DNA of 64,000 nucleotides, taken from assembly GCF_019654915.1 (NCBI RefSeq), contig NZ_BPET01000015.1:1-64000 (forward strand). The letters are read 5' to 3'. Shown here in pieces: positions 36,875 to 49,348 of this stretch. Origin of the DNA: Shewanella sp. MBTL60-007 (GTDB taxonomy: Bacteria; Pseudomonadota; Gammaproteobacteria; Enterobacterales; Shewanellaceae). The notes under the pieces were generated by a model that saw nothing but the letters and a program-made list of their open reading frames with translations, did not search any database and had not been told where the DNA came from. Every line of letters starts with the position of its first letter. Within the stretch, counting starts at the first letter, position 1. Made by a program: the position numbers and the translations under genes.

Positions 36875-39667
36875 TTATATATCCACTGATAGCTGGGAGA
36901 TCACTTGATTAGCGGCAGATTCTACCTTAGTTAGTTCATCAAGTAACTCAAGTATTTCCGGTTCGATATCTTCTACTGGCACGTCACGCTTTAATCCTGA
37001 CTCAATTTCTTGGCAAAGTGCCTGAGTCGTTGGCACGCCACAGTAACAGCAGGCACCGTGAAGCTTATGGATACATGCAAGCATCTTGTCATTATCAGAG
37101 CTGGCGAGCGCGAGCTCAATATGCTCAACCGTCTCTGGGAGTGATTTTAATAGCATCTTTAGCATGTCCAGTGCTAAGTCTGGCTTGTTATTCGCTTGGG
37201 TCAAACAAAGTTCCCAATTAAGTGTGCGCAGATCGAAGTGGGTAAACTTTGGTTTGCTTCGCCAGCGAGTGATGACCCCTTTCAGAGCGGCTTCATCGAT
37301 AGGTTTTGGCAGATAACCATCCATGCCGCTAGAGGAGATCCGCTCTCGCTCTTCGGCGATTGCATGTGCGGTGACCGCGATAATCGGTGTGTTACGGTTT
37401 GCCGAGTTGGCTCGGATCTGCTTGGTCGCCGTAATGCCGTCCGTCCCCGGCATTTGAATGTCCATAAAGATTAAGTCGTAACTGCGCTCTTTTGCCAGCT
37501 TTACGGCAAGTTCGCCGTTATCGGCTACCTGTACATGGGTGACGAGCTCTTTGAGCAGGGTGTCGATAAGTTTTAGGTTGGCTGGATTATCGTCAACGGC
37601 TAAAACACTCAGGCTCTCCAGTTTAGCAGGGGCTTGTATCGCTGTCGGAGCAGCAAGCGCCTCACTTACGATATCTGAATGAGGATTAAGTAGTGAATTG
37701 GCGAGCTTCTTCTCTCCGATAGGCATAGAGAGCTGCTGGTCGATATAGGGGCGCAGCTGGGAGTAGATAGCCTCTTGTTCGCTGCAGTCGGAGATCAGTA
37801 ATAAGTTATCAATTTTCTTTTTGGCCAAGCTCAGTACAGCGGCAGGCTCATCTGATGCGGTGATGGCGCGGCAGCTTATTAGTGCATAGTCAAAACTATG
37901 CTGAGACTGAGTGGTAATAAATTCAAGCTGCTTAGTTGATTTTGCTAGGGTGACCTTCATTCCCCAACGCTGCAACATGAGTTCTATGGCGTGCTGAGAC
38001 AGTGTACTAGGCTCAAACAACAGGATGCTCTTACCTTCAAGCGACATGAGTGGCACAGTATTGTTGATGGGGTACTGACTGATATTGAGTGGCAGAGAGA
38101 ACCAAAACGTTGAGCCTACATCTGGCTCAGAATAACAACCTATTTGCCCACCCATGCGATTGACCAAACGCTTGGTGATGACGAGTCCAAGTCCTGTACC
38201 ACCGAAACGGCGAGAAATGGAGGAGTCTGCTTGACCAAAAGCTTGGAACAACGATGCTTGTTGCTGAGCATCGATGCCGATCCCTGTGTCGATGATTTCG
38301 CAGCGTAGGTGGGCTTTGTTATCGATAATTTCTTCGAGCTGTAACTTGAGTTGAACGCTCCCCTTATCCGTGAACTTAATGGCGTTACCGACTAAGTTGG
38401 TGATGATCTGACTAAAGCGCATTGCATCGCCGGTGACATCCTCAGGGATCCCCGAGTCGACATCAATCACCAGCTCCAGTTCCTTCTCTCTTGCACTGCT
38501 CGATAGCATGGTAACCGTCTCCTCTACAGTTTCACGTAGTGAGAAGGGGATGTTTTCGAGTACCATTTTGCCTGCTTCGAGTTTAGAGAAGTCGAGAATA
38601 TCGTTAATGATACTTAGCAGGTTGGTGGCGCTACGCTCAATGGTGCGAATATAGTCTTGTTGGCTTGAATGCAAAGGAGTCTTTAATAGCTGCTTTGCAA
38701 AACCGATCACACCGTTAAGTGGGGTTCTAAGCTCGTGGGACATGTTGGCTAGGAACTCTGACTTGATACGGCTGGCCTCTTGTGCACGTTTCTTTGCCAT
38801 ATCCAGTTCGACGTTTTGGATCTCGATTTGTTCCAGTGTCTCGCGTAAGTCTGAAGTGGCTTGGTCGATGTTTTGTTGCATCTCATCATGGTATTCCGAT
38901 AGCGAGCCGGCCATTGCATTGATGCCTCTTCTAAGTAGGTCCAGCTCACCAATCAGGTTACCGTTTAAGCGTGTATCGAGTTTACCCTCACGGATCTTGG
39001 CGACTACCCGAACCATATCGGTAATAGGTTGAGTTACGTTCTTAAGTAAACGAAAGGTAAAAAACAGGTTTAACTGTACGCCAATCATCACAATAATAAA
39101 GGCGATAACTCCAGCTCTATGTTGCTGTAAGAGTGCGTTTTCTTTGTTGATTAAGATGGCTATATAGCCGATTTTCGCGGCATTAGAGCGAGTGGCGGGC
39201 GTGGCGCTGTCTAAACCGATTACTGGCGCATCACTGCTCTTATAGATGGGGCTACGTAAAATCATGCTGTCGCCAACCTGTTCTAGCTCGGTACGCAGCA
39301 TAGAGTCTAGGTTGTTATCGTAGCGCATCATCTCGTGGTTCTTATAATGATGCGAGGTGACGACCACCCGGTTATTGGCATCGAAAATAGCAATAAACTG
39401 CACCAGCGAAGCTTTATTTAATTGTGCGGAGGTGATTAACCGTTTGCTGGTTTCGAAATCTTTGGTCTCAAGGCCCACTTCGGCAGCGATTGCTAAGGGC
39501 TCGATGATATTGCTAGCTTGTCCTATGAGTGTTTCTTCGAGTTCATAGAATCTATTTATGGTAAAATAACTACCTAATAAAAAACCCACTAAGATTGTTG
39601 GGGCTAACGCCAGTACCAGAACCCACGAGCGAAGGCTGTATTTGGTCATATCGTTGGCATTATTCAT
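36875..39667 (-). CDS. barA: Hybrid sensor histidine kinase BarA
   Basis: Sensor of the BarA/UvrY (GacS/GacA) system that switches on CsrA-sequestering small RNAs. The 930 residues hold membrane helices near 14-37 and 185-208, a HAMP domain near 208-260, a kinase core with histidine 311 (SHELRTPLNG), NLVGNAIKF and GGTGLGLVIT, a degenerate receiver-like region near 545-660 without phosphorylation aspartates, a true receiver (VLAVDDNPANLK, LIFMDIQMPG), and an HPt with CIHKLHGACCYCG near the end. An ATG six codons downstream gives MTKYSLRS, the usual start in other bacteria, and may be the real one. It is divergent from rlmD, as in E. coli. Confidence 0.94.
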   Translation of the reverse strand: MNNANDMTKYSLRSWVLVLALAPTILVGFLLGSYFTINRFYELEETLIGQASNIIEPLAIAAEVGLETKDFETSKRLITSAQLNKASLVQFIAIFDANNRVVVTSHHYKNHEMMRYDNNLDSMLRTELEQVGDSMILRSPIYKSSDAPVIGLDSATPATRSNAAKIGYIAILINKENALLQQHRAGVIAFIIVMIGVQLNLFFTFRLLKNVTQPITDMVRVVAKIREGKLDTRLNGNLIGELDLLRRGINAMAGSLSEYHDEMQQNIDQATSDLRETLEQIEIQNVELDMAKKRAQEASRIKSEFLANMSHELRTPLNGVIGFAKQLLKTPLHSSQQDYIRTIERSATNLLSIINDILDFSKLEAGKMVLENIPFSLRETVEETVTMLSSSAREKELELVIDVDSGIPEDVTGDAMRFSQIITNLVGNAIKFTDKGSVQLKLQLEEIIDNKAHLRCEIIDTGIGIDAQQQASLFQAFGQADSSISRRFGGTGLGLVITKRLVNRMGGQIGCYSEPDVGSTFWFSLPLNISQYPINNTVPLMSLEGKSILLFEPSTLSQHAIELMLQRWGMKVTLAKSTKQLEFITTQSQHSFDYALISCRAITASDEPAAVLSLAKKKIDNLLLISDCSEQEAIYSQLRPYIDQQLSMPIGEKKLANSLLNPHSDIVSEALAAPTAIQAPAKLESLSVLAVDDNPANLKLIDTLLKELVTHVQVADNGELAVKLAKERSYDLIFMDIQMPGTDGITATKQIRANSANRNTPIIAVTAHAIAEERERISSSGMDGYLPKPIDEAALKGVITRWRSKPKFTHFDLRTLNWELCLTQANNKPDLALDMLKMLLKSLPETVEHIELALASSDNDKMLACIHKLHGACCYCGVPTTQALCQEIESGLKRDVPVEDIEPEILELLDELTKVESAANQVISQLSVDI

Positions 39668-39764
39668 TCTTTGTATGGGTTACCATTAAATATAGTGTTT
39701 GTAATCGATAGACTGCCAGATATTGACCTGTGTTGGCCAGTTTTTTATCTATTTTGAGAGTAAA

Positions 39765-41102
39765 ATGGCACAATTTTTTAAAGCAAAACCAAATAGATCT
39801 AAGCAATTATCGTCGAAGTTATCGCTGAAGGTGACGCAACTGGATCACCTAGGTGCAGGTATTGCCCACCACGACGGTAAGATTGTTTTTATCAATGGCG
39901 CGCTGCCTGATGAAACCGTATCGGTGCAGCTAACGGAGCAGAAGAAAAAGTTTGCTCGAGGCAAGTTACTGAAAATTGAGAAGCGCTCTGCCGAGCGAGT
40001 TTCACCTCTGTGCCCACATTTCGATAAATGTGGCGGCTGTGATCTGCAGCATCTAGATATTGACGCTCAGCGTCAACATAAAGCCAATACCTTGGTCGAT
40101 TTGGTGAATAAGTTTGCTCAAACCCAGGCGGGGGAAGTGTGTGAGCCCCTAAGCGATAACGCATGGCACTATCGCCGTCGTGCCCGTTTAGCCACATGGT
40201 TTGATAAAAACACCAAGCATATTAGCTTAGGTTTTAGGGCGAGTAGCAGCAGTGACGTGGTTGAGATCCAGTCCTGCGCCGTGTTAGCCGAGCCATTGTC
40301 GGCGTTAATTCCAGACTTGGCTTTCATGCTTAATCAGTTAAGCGGTAAGAAAGCCCTAGGCCATGTTGAACTCACACAAGCTGATAACGGTAACTTTGTG
40401 GTGCTTCGTGTGACTAAGGCACTCTCGGATAAAGATAAGGCTAAGTTAGTTGAGTTTGCCGAAAAGCATGCAGTGTTCGTGTTACTACAAGGTGATGAGG
40501 GGCAATGCGAGCATTTAAATGGCACGGGTGAGCAACCTTATTATACTTTCGATGATAACCAAGTAAAACTTAACTTCTCACCAGGCAACTTTATTCAAGT
40601 GAACGGTCAGATTAACCACGCCATGGTCAGTCAAGCCGTTGAGTGGCTATCACCCAAGGCGGGGGAGCGAGTGTTAGACCTGTTCTGTGGGATCGGCAAC
40701 TTTAGTTTGCCGTTAGCAAAAGATGGCGCCGAGGTGATAGGTGTTGAAGGTGTGCAGGCTATGGTTGAGCAGGCAAGAGTTAATGCTAAACAGAGCGGTT
40801 TAGATAAGGTCTCATTTTATCATGCGGATCTCAGCGCAGACCTATCGAAAGAACCTTGGTTAGGTAAGATCGATAAGATGCTAATCGATCCGGCTCGAGC
40901 GGGGGCCTATGAGAGCATGCAATCACTGAAGAAACTAAAGCCTAAGGCCTTAGTCTATGTTTCTTGTAATCCAGCTAGCCTAGCCCGTGATAGTGAAGTG
41001 ATTTTGTCGCAAGGTTATCAACTTAAAAAGATTGGATTAGTGGATATGTTCCCACAAACCCATCATTTGGAGTCGATGGCACTGTTTGAGTTAAAGAATT
41101 AA
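39765..41102 (+). CDS. rlmD: 23S rRNA (uracil-1939-C5)-methyltransferase RlmD
   Basis: S-adenosylmethionine enzyme that methylates U1939 of 23S rRNA. The 445-residue product has an N-terminal TRAM domain, an iron-sulfur cluster site [14 protein letters not shown] near 82-95 with a further cysteine near 167, the cofactor loop [14 protein letters not shown] near 305, and the catalytic [13 protein letters not shown] near 397. I chose MAQFFKAK at 39765, the family start, with GAGAG just ahead; 14 extra upstream codons are open but unlike the family. Formerly rumA. Confidence 0.95.
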   Translation: MAQFFKAKPNRSKQLSSKLSLKVTQLDHLGAGIAHHDGKIVFINGALPDETVSVQLTEQKKKFARGKLLKIEKRSAERVSPLCPHFDKCGGCDLQHLDIDAQRQHKANTLVDLVNKFAQTQAGEVCEPLSDNAWHYRRRARLATWFDKNTKHISLGFRASSSSDVVEIQSCAVLAEPLSALIPDLAFMLNQLSGKKALGHVELTQADNGNFVVLRVTKALSDKDKAKLVEFAEKHAVFVLLQGDEGQCEHLNGTGEQPYYTFDDNQVKLNFSPGNFIQVNGQINHAMVSQAVEWLSPKAGERVLDLFCGIGNFSLPLAKDGAEVIGVEGVQAMVEQARVNAKQSGLDKVSFYHADLSADLSKEPWLGKIDKMLIDPARAGAYESMQSLKKLKPKALVYVSCNPASLARDSEVILSQGYQLKKIGLVDMFPQTHHLESMALFELKN

Positions 41103-41215
41103 ACAAAAAGACACAAATAGATACATTTAGTGAAACCTTTTGCTTAAATATAACTCATACAAATCAAAGTCTGGCACTATAGGTGTTTTTAGTCGCAATT
41201 GTCTGCTTTTGCGCA

Positions 41216-41246
41216 TTGACAATAACGGCTGAATGGCGAATATAGT
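41216..41246 (+). promoter_or_regulatory. Candidate relA promoter
   Basis: A perfect TTGACA -35 box at 41216-41221 is followed by AATATA at 17 bases or TATAGT at 19 bases. It is about 75 bases upstream of the relA ATG. Confidence 0.4.
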
Positions 41247-41318
41247 GCTTATCAATTTAAAGGGTAGGGTTAAGCGTTTGTTAACCTCTATCTGGGGTAT
41301 GTAAAGGAATCAAATTTA

Positions 41319-43526
41319 ATGGTATCTGTTCGTGAAGCACATTTTAGCGACCCTGATTTTCAATTAGATGAGTGGGTGCAACGTTATATTAGTGATGCTT
41401 CGGAAGCTCAAATTCTATTGGCCTTAATCGAGCGGGTCGAACTGCTTGTGGGCCAAAAGAAAGAAGCGAACGTTACCGTGTTAAGACGTGCGCGTGAGAT
41501 GATTGAGATCCTTGCGCCACTGAATATGGATATTGAAACCTTACAGGCCGCTATTTTGTTTGTGGTGTTTGATGCGGGGATTATCTCCCAAGAAGATGTC
41601 GAAGAGGAGTTTGGCGCAAAGCTGGCCGTCTTGGTGTCGAGTGTAGAGACCATGAACGCCATCGGGGCGCTTAAGGTCGACAACCAGACCCGCAGTGGTG
41701 AGCCGCAGATCGATAATATTCGTAAGATGTTATTGGCCATGGTGGAAGATGTGCGTGCGGTGGTGATTAAACTTGCAGAGCGTATCTGTTTGCTACGTGA
41801 GATTAAGAATGCCGATGAAGAAGTGAAAGTCCTTATCGCTCGCGAGATTGCCGATATCTATGCGCCACTGGCTAACCGTCTTGGTATTGGTCAGCTTAAG
41901 TGGGAACTAGAGGATATCTCATTCCGTTACCTGCACCCGCAAACTTATAAAGATATCGCCAAGCAGCTCGATGGTAAACGCCTCGATAGAGAGACCTTTA
42001 TCGATGACTTCGTCAGTCAGCTACAGGCGCGTCTAGATCAAGACCAGATCCGCGCGAAGGTCTATGGCAGACCTAAGCATATTTACAGTATCTGGAAGAA
42101 GATGAAAGGCAAACAGCTCAAATTTGATGAGCTATTTGACGTCCGTGCGGTCCGTATCGTGACCGATCGCTTGCAAGATTGTTATGGCGCCTTAGGGGTG
42201 GTGCATACGCTATGGCACCATATTCCACGTGAGTTTGATGACTACGTGGCTAACCCTAAGCCTAATGGCTATCAGTCTATTCATACCGTGGTGGTTGGGC
42301 CGGAGGGGAAAACCGTCGAGATCCAAATCCGTACCGAGCAGATGCATGAAGATGCTGAGCTTGGGGTTGCGGCGCACTGGAAGTATAAAGAAGGCAGTGC
42401 CAGCGGTAAACAGAGCGGCTATGAAGATAAGATCAACTGGCTACGCAAAATTCTGCAGTGGCAAGAAGATGTGGCCGAAAGTGGCAACTTGGTCGATGAG
42501 GTGCGTAGTCAGGTCTTTGAGGACCGAGTCTATGTGTTCACGCCAAGTGGCGAAGTGGTCGATTTGCCGTTGGGGTCAACTGTACTCGACTTTGCTTACT
42601 ATATTCACTCCCATGTTGGGCATAAGTGTATCGGTGCCAAGGTCGATGGCCGCATCGTGCAGTTTACCTATCAGGTCGAGACGGGACAGCGCATCGAGAT
42701 TATAACCTCTAAGCACCCGAACCCTAAGCGTGATTGGCTCAATCCAAACTTGGGCTACATTCAGACCTCCCGTGCTCGCTCGAAGATCCAGCACTGGTTT
42801 AAACAGCAAGATAGAGATAAGAATATTGTCGCTGGTCGAGAGATGCTTGAAGCCGAGCTGTCTCGAATTAATCTTCACATAAAGGATGCACAATCAGCGG
42901 TAGAGCGATTCAACTTGGTGAGCATGGACGATCTACTCGCTGGGATTGGTGGCGGAGATGTGCGCCTTAACCAAGTGGTGAACCATGTTCAAAGTCGCCT
43001 TCGTACTAAAGAGCTCACCGACGAAGAGGCGGTTGAAGATTTAGTTAAGAAGAGCCAGAGTAAGGCACCCCAAAAGGGCAAGGGCCAGGTCGAGGTCAAC
43101 GGTGTTGGTAACTTGATGAGCCATATTGCCAAGTGTTGTCAGCCTGTACCGGGTGATGAGATCTTCGGATTTATTACTAAGGGGCGCGGGATATCGGTTC
43201 ACAGAGCCGACTGCGATCAAGTTAAAGAGCTTATACGCGCCGCACCTGAACGCTCGGTCGATGTGGTCTGGGGCGAGAACTATTCCGGTGGTTACAAGAT
43301 CCGTTTAAGTATCCTAGCCAACGACTGTTCGGGCTTACTGCGGGATTTAACTTCGGTACTAGCCGCTGAGAAGACCCATGTGATGGCGATGAGTTCAAGC
43401 TCAGATGTCAAAACACAAACGGCAACCATCGAGCTGGAGCTTGAGTTATACAATCTAGATGGTTTATCGAAAGTGTTATCGAAAATAAACCAGGTAGATG
43501 GCGTCATCCAAGCACGCAGACTATAA
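41319..43526 (+). CDS. relA: GTP pyrophosphokinase RelA (ppGpp synthetase I)
   Basis: Ribosome-associated enzyme that makes (p)ppGpp when uncharged tRNA enters the A site. The 735 residues include a pseudo-hydrolase N-terminal domain without the HD pair (FVVFDAGIIS in its place), the synthetase domain with FDELFDVRAVRIV near 267 and EFDDYVANPKPNGYQSIH near 306, a TGS domain (VYVFTPSGEVVDLPLGS near 405), a zinc-finger-like stretch with CCQPVPGDEI near 603, and a C-terminal ACT domain. Order barA-rlmD-relA-mazG is that of E. coli, without mazEF. Confidence 0.96.
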   Translation: MVSVREAHFSDPDFQLDEWVQRYISDASEAQILLALIERVELLVGQKKEANVTVLRRAREMIEILAPLNMDIETLQAAILFVVFDAGIISQEDVEEEFGAKLAVLVSSVETMNAIGALKVDNQTRSGEPQIDNIRKMLLAMVEDVRAVVIKLAERICLLREIKNADEEVKVLIAREIADIYAPLANRLGIGQLKWELEDISFRYLHPQTYKDIAKQLDGKRLDRETFIDDFVSQLQARLDQDQIRAKVYGRPKHIYSIWKKMKGKQLKFDELFDVRAVRIVTDRLQDCYGALGVVHTLWHHIPREFDDYVANPKPNGYQSIHTVVVGPEGKTVEIQIRTEQMHEDAELGVAAHWKYKEGSASGKQSGYEDKINWLRKILQWQEDVAESGNLVDEVRSQVFEDRVYVFTPSGEVVDLPLGSTVLDFAYYIHSHVGHKCIGAKVDGRIVQFTYQVETGQRIEIITSKHPNPKRDWLNPNLGYIQTSRARSKIQHWFKQQDRDKNIVAGREMLEAELSRINLHIKDAQSAVERFNLVSMDDLLAGIGGGDVRLNQVVNHVQSRLRTKELTDEEAVEDLVKKSQSKAPQKGKGQVEVNGVGNLMSHIAKCCQPVPGDEIFGFITKGRGISVHRADCDQVKELIRAAPERSVDVVWGENYSGGYKIRLSILANDCSGLLRDLTSVLAAEKTHVMAMSSSSDVKTQTATIELELELYNLDGLSKVLSKINQVDGVIQARRL

Positions 43527-43543
43527 CTGAATACAGATTGATA

Positions 43544-43571
43544 AAACGGCAACTTCAGGTTGCCGTTTTTA
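43544..43571 (+). terminator. Terminator of relA
   Basis: AAACGGCAAC and GTTGCCGTTT pair around a 4-base TTCAG-type loop and run into a T tract, 18 bases past the relA stop. Confidence 0.9.
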
Positions 43572-43647
43572 TTTGCGGCTCTATCAAGCACAATTACAAT
43601 AGCTGCTAGCCGCGAAACAATATTAGAGACAAATTAGGATCCTTTAA

Positions 43648-44451
43648 ATGACTAAGAAAATGGGTGACACCCAACCTTTGTTAGCAATTATGCAAAAGCT
43701 GCGTGACCCCAAGACGGGATGCCCTTGGGACAGGGCTCAGGAATTTCAAACTATTGTGCCCTTTACCCTAGAGGAAGCCTATGAGGTCGCCGATACCATT
43801 GAGCGTATGGCACTCGATGAACTGCCCGATGAGCTAGGAGACTTGCTGTTTCAGGTGGTGTTTTATTGCCAGCTTGGTAAAGAGCAGGGGCTTTTTGATT
43901 TTGATACTGTGGTTGAGCGGATCTGCACTAAGCTCACTCGTCGCCACCCGCATGTATTTGAAGGTTTAGCCACCAACAGCACCGCACAGATAAAGCAAAA
44001 TTGGGAACAGTTAAAGGCGGATGAGCGTAGGCAGCGCTCGCTTGAATCTGTGCTCGATGATATACCTCTGGCGCTGCCAGCGTTATCGCGTTCGATGAAG
44101 ATCCAAAAACGTGTCGCGCGGGTGGGGTTTGACTGGGCAGAGCTAAAGCCTGTGGTCGCCAAAATCCATGAGGAGATCGACGAGGTTATTTTTGAAGTTG
44201 AACAAGACACAGTCGATGAGACGAAAGTGCAAGACGAAATGGGCGATCTCTTATTTGCCGTAGTGAATCTTGCTAGGCATTTAGGTGTGGAGCCAGAAAA
44301 AGCGTTAAGGCAAGCGAATCAAAAGTTTGAGCGACGCTTTAGAGGTGTCGAAGCCTATGCGCAAGCCGATGGTCGAGCCTTAAACGAACACACTCTTGAA
44401 GAGCTGGATGGCTACTGGGATCAAGTCAAACAGGATGAGTCGAATAAATAA
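43648..44451 (+). CDS. mazG: Nucleoside triphosphate pyrophosphohydrolase MazG
   Basis: House-cleaning NTP pyrophosphatase; in E. coli it also limits ppGpp. The 267 residues contain two MazG repeats: the first with CPWDRAQEFQT near 29, EEAYEVADTIE near 44 and DELGDLLFQVVF near 60, and the second with EEIDEVIFEVE near 176 and DEMGDLLFAVVNLARH near 193. AGGA is 8 bases before the ATG. It follows relA after a terminator, so it may have its own promoter. Confidence 0.96.
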   Translation: MTKKMGDTQPLLAIMQKLRDPKTGCPWDRAQEFQTIVPFTLEEAYEVADTIERMALDELPDELGDLLFQVVFYCQLGKEQGLFDFDTVVERICTKLTRRHPHVFEGLATNSTAQIKQNWEQLKADERRQRSLESVLDDIPLALPALSRSMKIQKRVARVGFDWAELKPVVAKIHEEIDEVIFEVEQDTVDETKVQDEMGDLLFAVVNLARHLGVEPEKALRQANQKFERRFRGVEAYAQADGRALNEHTLEELDGYWDQVKQDESNK

Positions 44452-44475
44452 CTTAAGTTTTAAGTTAATTCTAGT

Positions 44476-46207
<1,732 letters not shown>

Positions 46208-46215
46208 TTACGCAG

Positions 46216-46247
46216 AACCGCTCCCATGCTATGGGGGCGGTTTTTTT
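46216..46247 (+). terminator. Terminator of pyrG
   Basis: AACCGCTCCCAT and ATGGGGGCGGTT form a stem with one wobble-type mismatch and are followed by seven T, a few bases after the pyrG stop. Confidence 0.88.
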
Positions 46248-46288
46248 GTTTCTAGCGATGTAATAACTGCACAGAATTTCGTTTTACT

Positions 46289-46312
46289 TTTATCTTTAAA
46301 TTTATCTTTAAA
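46289..46312. repeat. Two tandem 12-bp copies upstream of eno
   Basis: TTTATCTTTAAA occurs twice in a row, ending about 18 bases before the eno ATG. It is AT-rich and lies in the eno leader or promoter region. Confidence 0.7.
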
Positions 46313-46318
46313 ACTTAA

Positions 46319-47626
<1,308 letters not shown>

Positions 47627-47641
47627 ATCGCTATAAACTTT

Positions 47642-47670
47642 AAAAAGGCCACCACTCGGTGGCCTTTTTT
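47642..47670 (+). terminator. Terminator of eno
   Basis: AAAAAGGCCACC and GGTGGCCTTTTTT pair around an ACTC loop; it lies 16 bases past the eno stop. Confidence 0.92.
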
Positions 47671-47716
47671 GTTGTACTATCTGGTTAATATTCTCAATTT
47701 CTTGCTATTTAGAATC

Positions 47717-48013
47717 ATGAAACGGCTTCTTTTTGTATTAATTGCTCTACTTGCCATGCTCCAGTATCGCCTGTGGTTGGGTGATAAGAGCCTTGCTGAC
47801 TCTTTTCATCTGCAGGAGCAAATCAGGCTGCAGCAGCAAAGTAATGCGCAATTGGTTGCTCGAAACCAAGTCTTAAGAGAGGAGATCAATGATCTTCGCA
47901 GTGGCACCGAGGCCTTAGAAGAGCGAGCCCGCAATGAGTTGGGTATGGTTAAAGAGGGGGAGACCTTTTTCCGCGTCGTTGGAGGTGATCGTGGGGATAA
48001 CCCTAGTCACTGA
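47717..48013 (+). CDS. ftsB: Cell division protein FtsB
   Basis: Small bitopic membrane protein that joins FtsL and FtsQ in the divisome. The 98 residues have a short cytoplasmic start, a membrane helix at about 3-21 and a periplasmic coiled coil at about 30-70 with the conserved NDLRSGTEALEERARNELGMVKEGETFF. The frame opens 16 codons upstream, over the eno terminator, but MKRLLFVLIAL is the family start. The ribosome site is poor. It leads ispD-ispF-truD-surE, as in E. coli. Confidence 0.93.
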   Translation: MKRLLFVLIALLAMLQYRLWLGDKSLADSFHLQEQIRLQQQSNAQLVARNQVLREEINDLRSGTEALEERARNELGMVKEGETFFRVVGGDRGDNPSH

Positions 48014-48064
48014 TTTTTGCTTAAATAATTATAGAAATATGCCGCTATTACATGGAGCTCTAGC

Positions 48065-48760
48065 ATGAGCCAAACCCCTAAACATATTATTGCGATTGTT
48101 CCTGCTGCCGGAATTGGTAGTCGTATGGGCGCAGAAATTCCTAAGCAGTATTTACAGCTCAATGAACAGAGTATCTTAGGACATACATTGGACTGTCTTT
48201 TATCCCATCCTAGCATCGAAAAGGTGATTGTCGCGCTAAATCCGGAAGATGAATTTTTTGCAGATTTAGCGCAGGCCAAGCATTCAAAGTTACAGGCTGT
48301 AATCGGCGGCAAAGAGCGTGCCGATTCTGTGCTTTCTGCTTTAATGGTTGCAGCCGAAGATAGCTGGGTTTTAGTGCATGACGCGGCGCGCCCGTGCCTC
48401 ACCCATCAAGATATCGACAAGTTAATTGCCTCGGCTGCCACTTTTGTACAGGGCGCTATTCTAGCGGCTCCGGTGCGTGACACCATGAAGCGAAGTAACC
48501 CACAGGGCTTAATTACTGAGACCGTTTGCCGCGAAAATCTATGGCATGCACTGACGCCGCAGTTTTTCCCTGCCCAAACTCTAAAGCAAAACTTAGGTGA
48601 CGCTCTAGCAGCAGGTGCACTAATTACTGACGAAGCCTCGGCTATGGAGTGGGCAGGTGTTGCCCCTGGGATTGTTGCAGGGCGCGCCGATAATATTAAG
48701 GTGACTCACCCAGATGATCTGCAGCTGGCCTCACTCTTTCTTAAGAGTGCCGCTCAATAG
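48065..48760 (+). CDS. ispD: 2-C-methyl-D-erythritol 4-phosphate cytidylyltransferase
   Basis: Third enzyme of the non-mevalonate isoprenoid pathway; it couples methylerythritol phosphate to CTP. The 231 residues start with the nucleotide-binding VPAAGIGSRMGAEIPKQYLQL near 13-33, including the catalytic arginine and lysine, and hold LVHDAARPCL near 102 and DEASAMEW near 197. GGAG lies 7 bases before the ATG. It precedes ispF by 43 bases. Confidence 0.96.
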   Translation: MSQTPKHIIAIVPAAGIGSRMGAEIPKQYLQLNEQSILGHTLDCLLSHPSIEKVIVALNPEDEFFADLAQAKHSKLQAVIGGKERADSVLSALMVAAEDSWVLVHDAARPCLTHQDIDKLIASAATFVQGAILAAPVRDTMKRSNPQGLITETVCRENLWHALTPQFFPAQTLKQNLGDALAAGALITDEASAMEWAGVAPGIVAGRADNIKVTHPDDLQLASLFLKSAAQ

Positions 48761-48803
48761 GCTGAGCTAAAAAACTTATTTAGATAGATAAACGGGAATA
48801 CCG

Positions 48804-49283
48804 ATGAAAATTCGAATTGGTCATGGTTTTGATGTGCATAAATTTGGTGGCGAGTCGCCACTAATTCTCGGTGGCATTACCGTACCCTATGAGGTCGGTT
48901 TGATCGCACACTCAGATGGAGATGTGGTCCTACATGCGATCTCTGATGCGATTCTTGGAGCAATGGCGCTGGGAGATATAGGTAAGCATTTTCCCGATAC
49001 CGATCCGGACTTCAAGGGCGCCGATAGCCGAGTGCTATTAAGACACTGCTATAAACTGGCTAACGATATGGGCTATAGCTTATCAAACCTTGATGTGACT
49101 GTGATTGCTCAGGCACCTAAAATGGCACCGCATATCGAAGCCATTCGCACCGTGCTCGCAGAGGATTTAGCATCGGATATTAGCGATATCAACGTCAAGG
49201 CGACTACCACCGAAAAGCTTGGTTTTACTGGCAGAAAAGAAGGCATTGCAGTAGAAGCTGTGGTGCTGATGGCTAAGTCATAA
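48804..49283 (+). CDS. ispF: 2-C-methyl-D-erythritol 2,4-cyclodiphosphate synthase
   Basis: Cyclising enzyme of the same isoprenoid pathway, a zinc trimer. The 159 residues show [12 protein letters not shown] near 3-14 with the metal aspartate and histidine, [11 protein letters not shown] near 35-45 with the third ligand, [10 protein letters not shown] near 59 and [13 protein letters not shown] near 132. It sits directly after ispD, and CTP for IspD comes from PyrG encoded 2 kb upstream. Confidence 0.97.
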   Translation: MKIRIGHGFDVHKFGGESPLILGGITVPYEVGLIAHSDGDVVLHAISDAILGAMALGDIGKHFPDTDPDFKGADSRVLLRHCYKLANDMGYSLSNLDVTVIAQAPKMAPHIEAIRTVLAEDLASDISDINVKATTTEKLGFTGRKEGIAVEAVVLMAKS

Positions 49284-49348
49284 AAAAGCTTTTTATAGAA
49301 AGGCTAAGTCATAGTTAAATTAAGCTATAGATAGAAGATAAACAGATT

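Noticed and set aside
41319-41740. Whether RelA might be a bifunctional SpoT-type enzyme
   Set aside because: The N-terminal hydrolase site lacks the HD pair, while the neighbours and the length match RelA.
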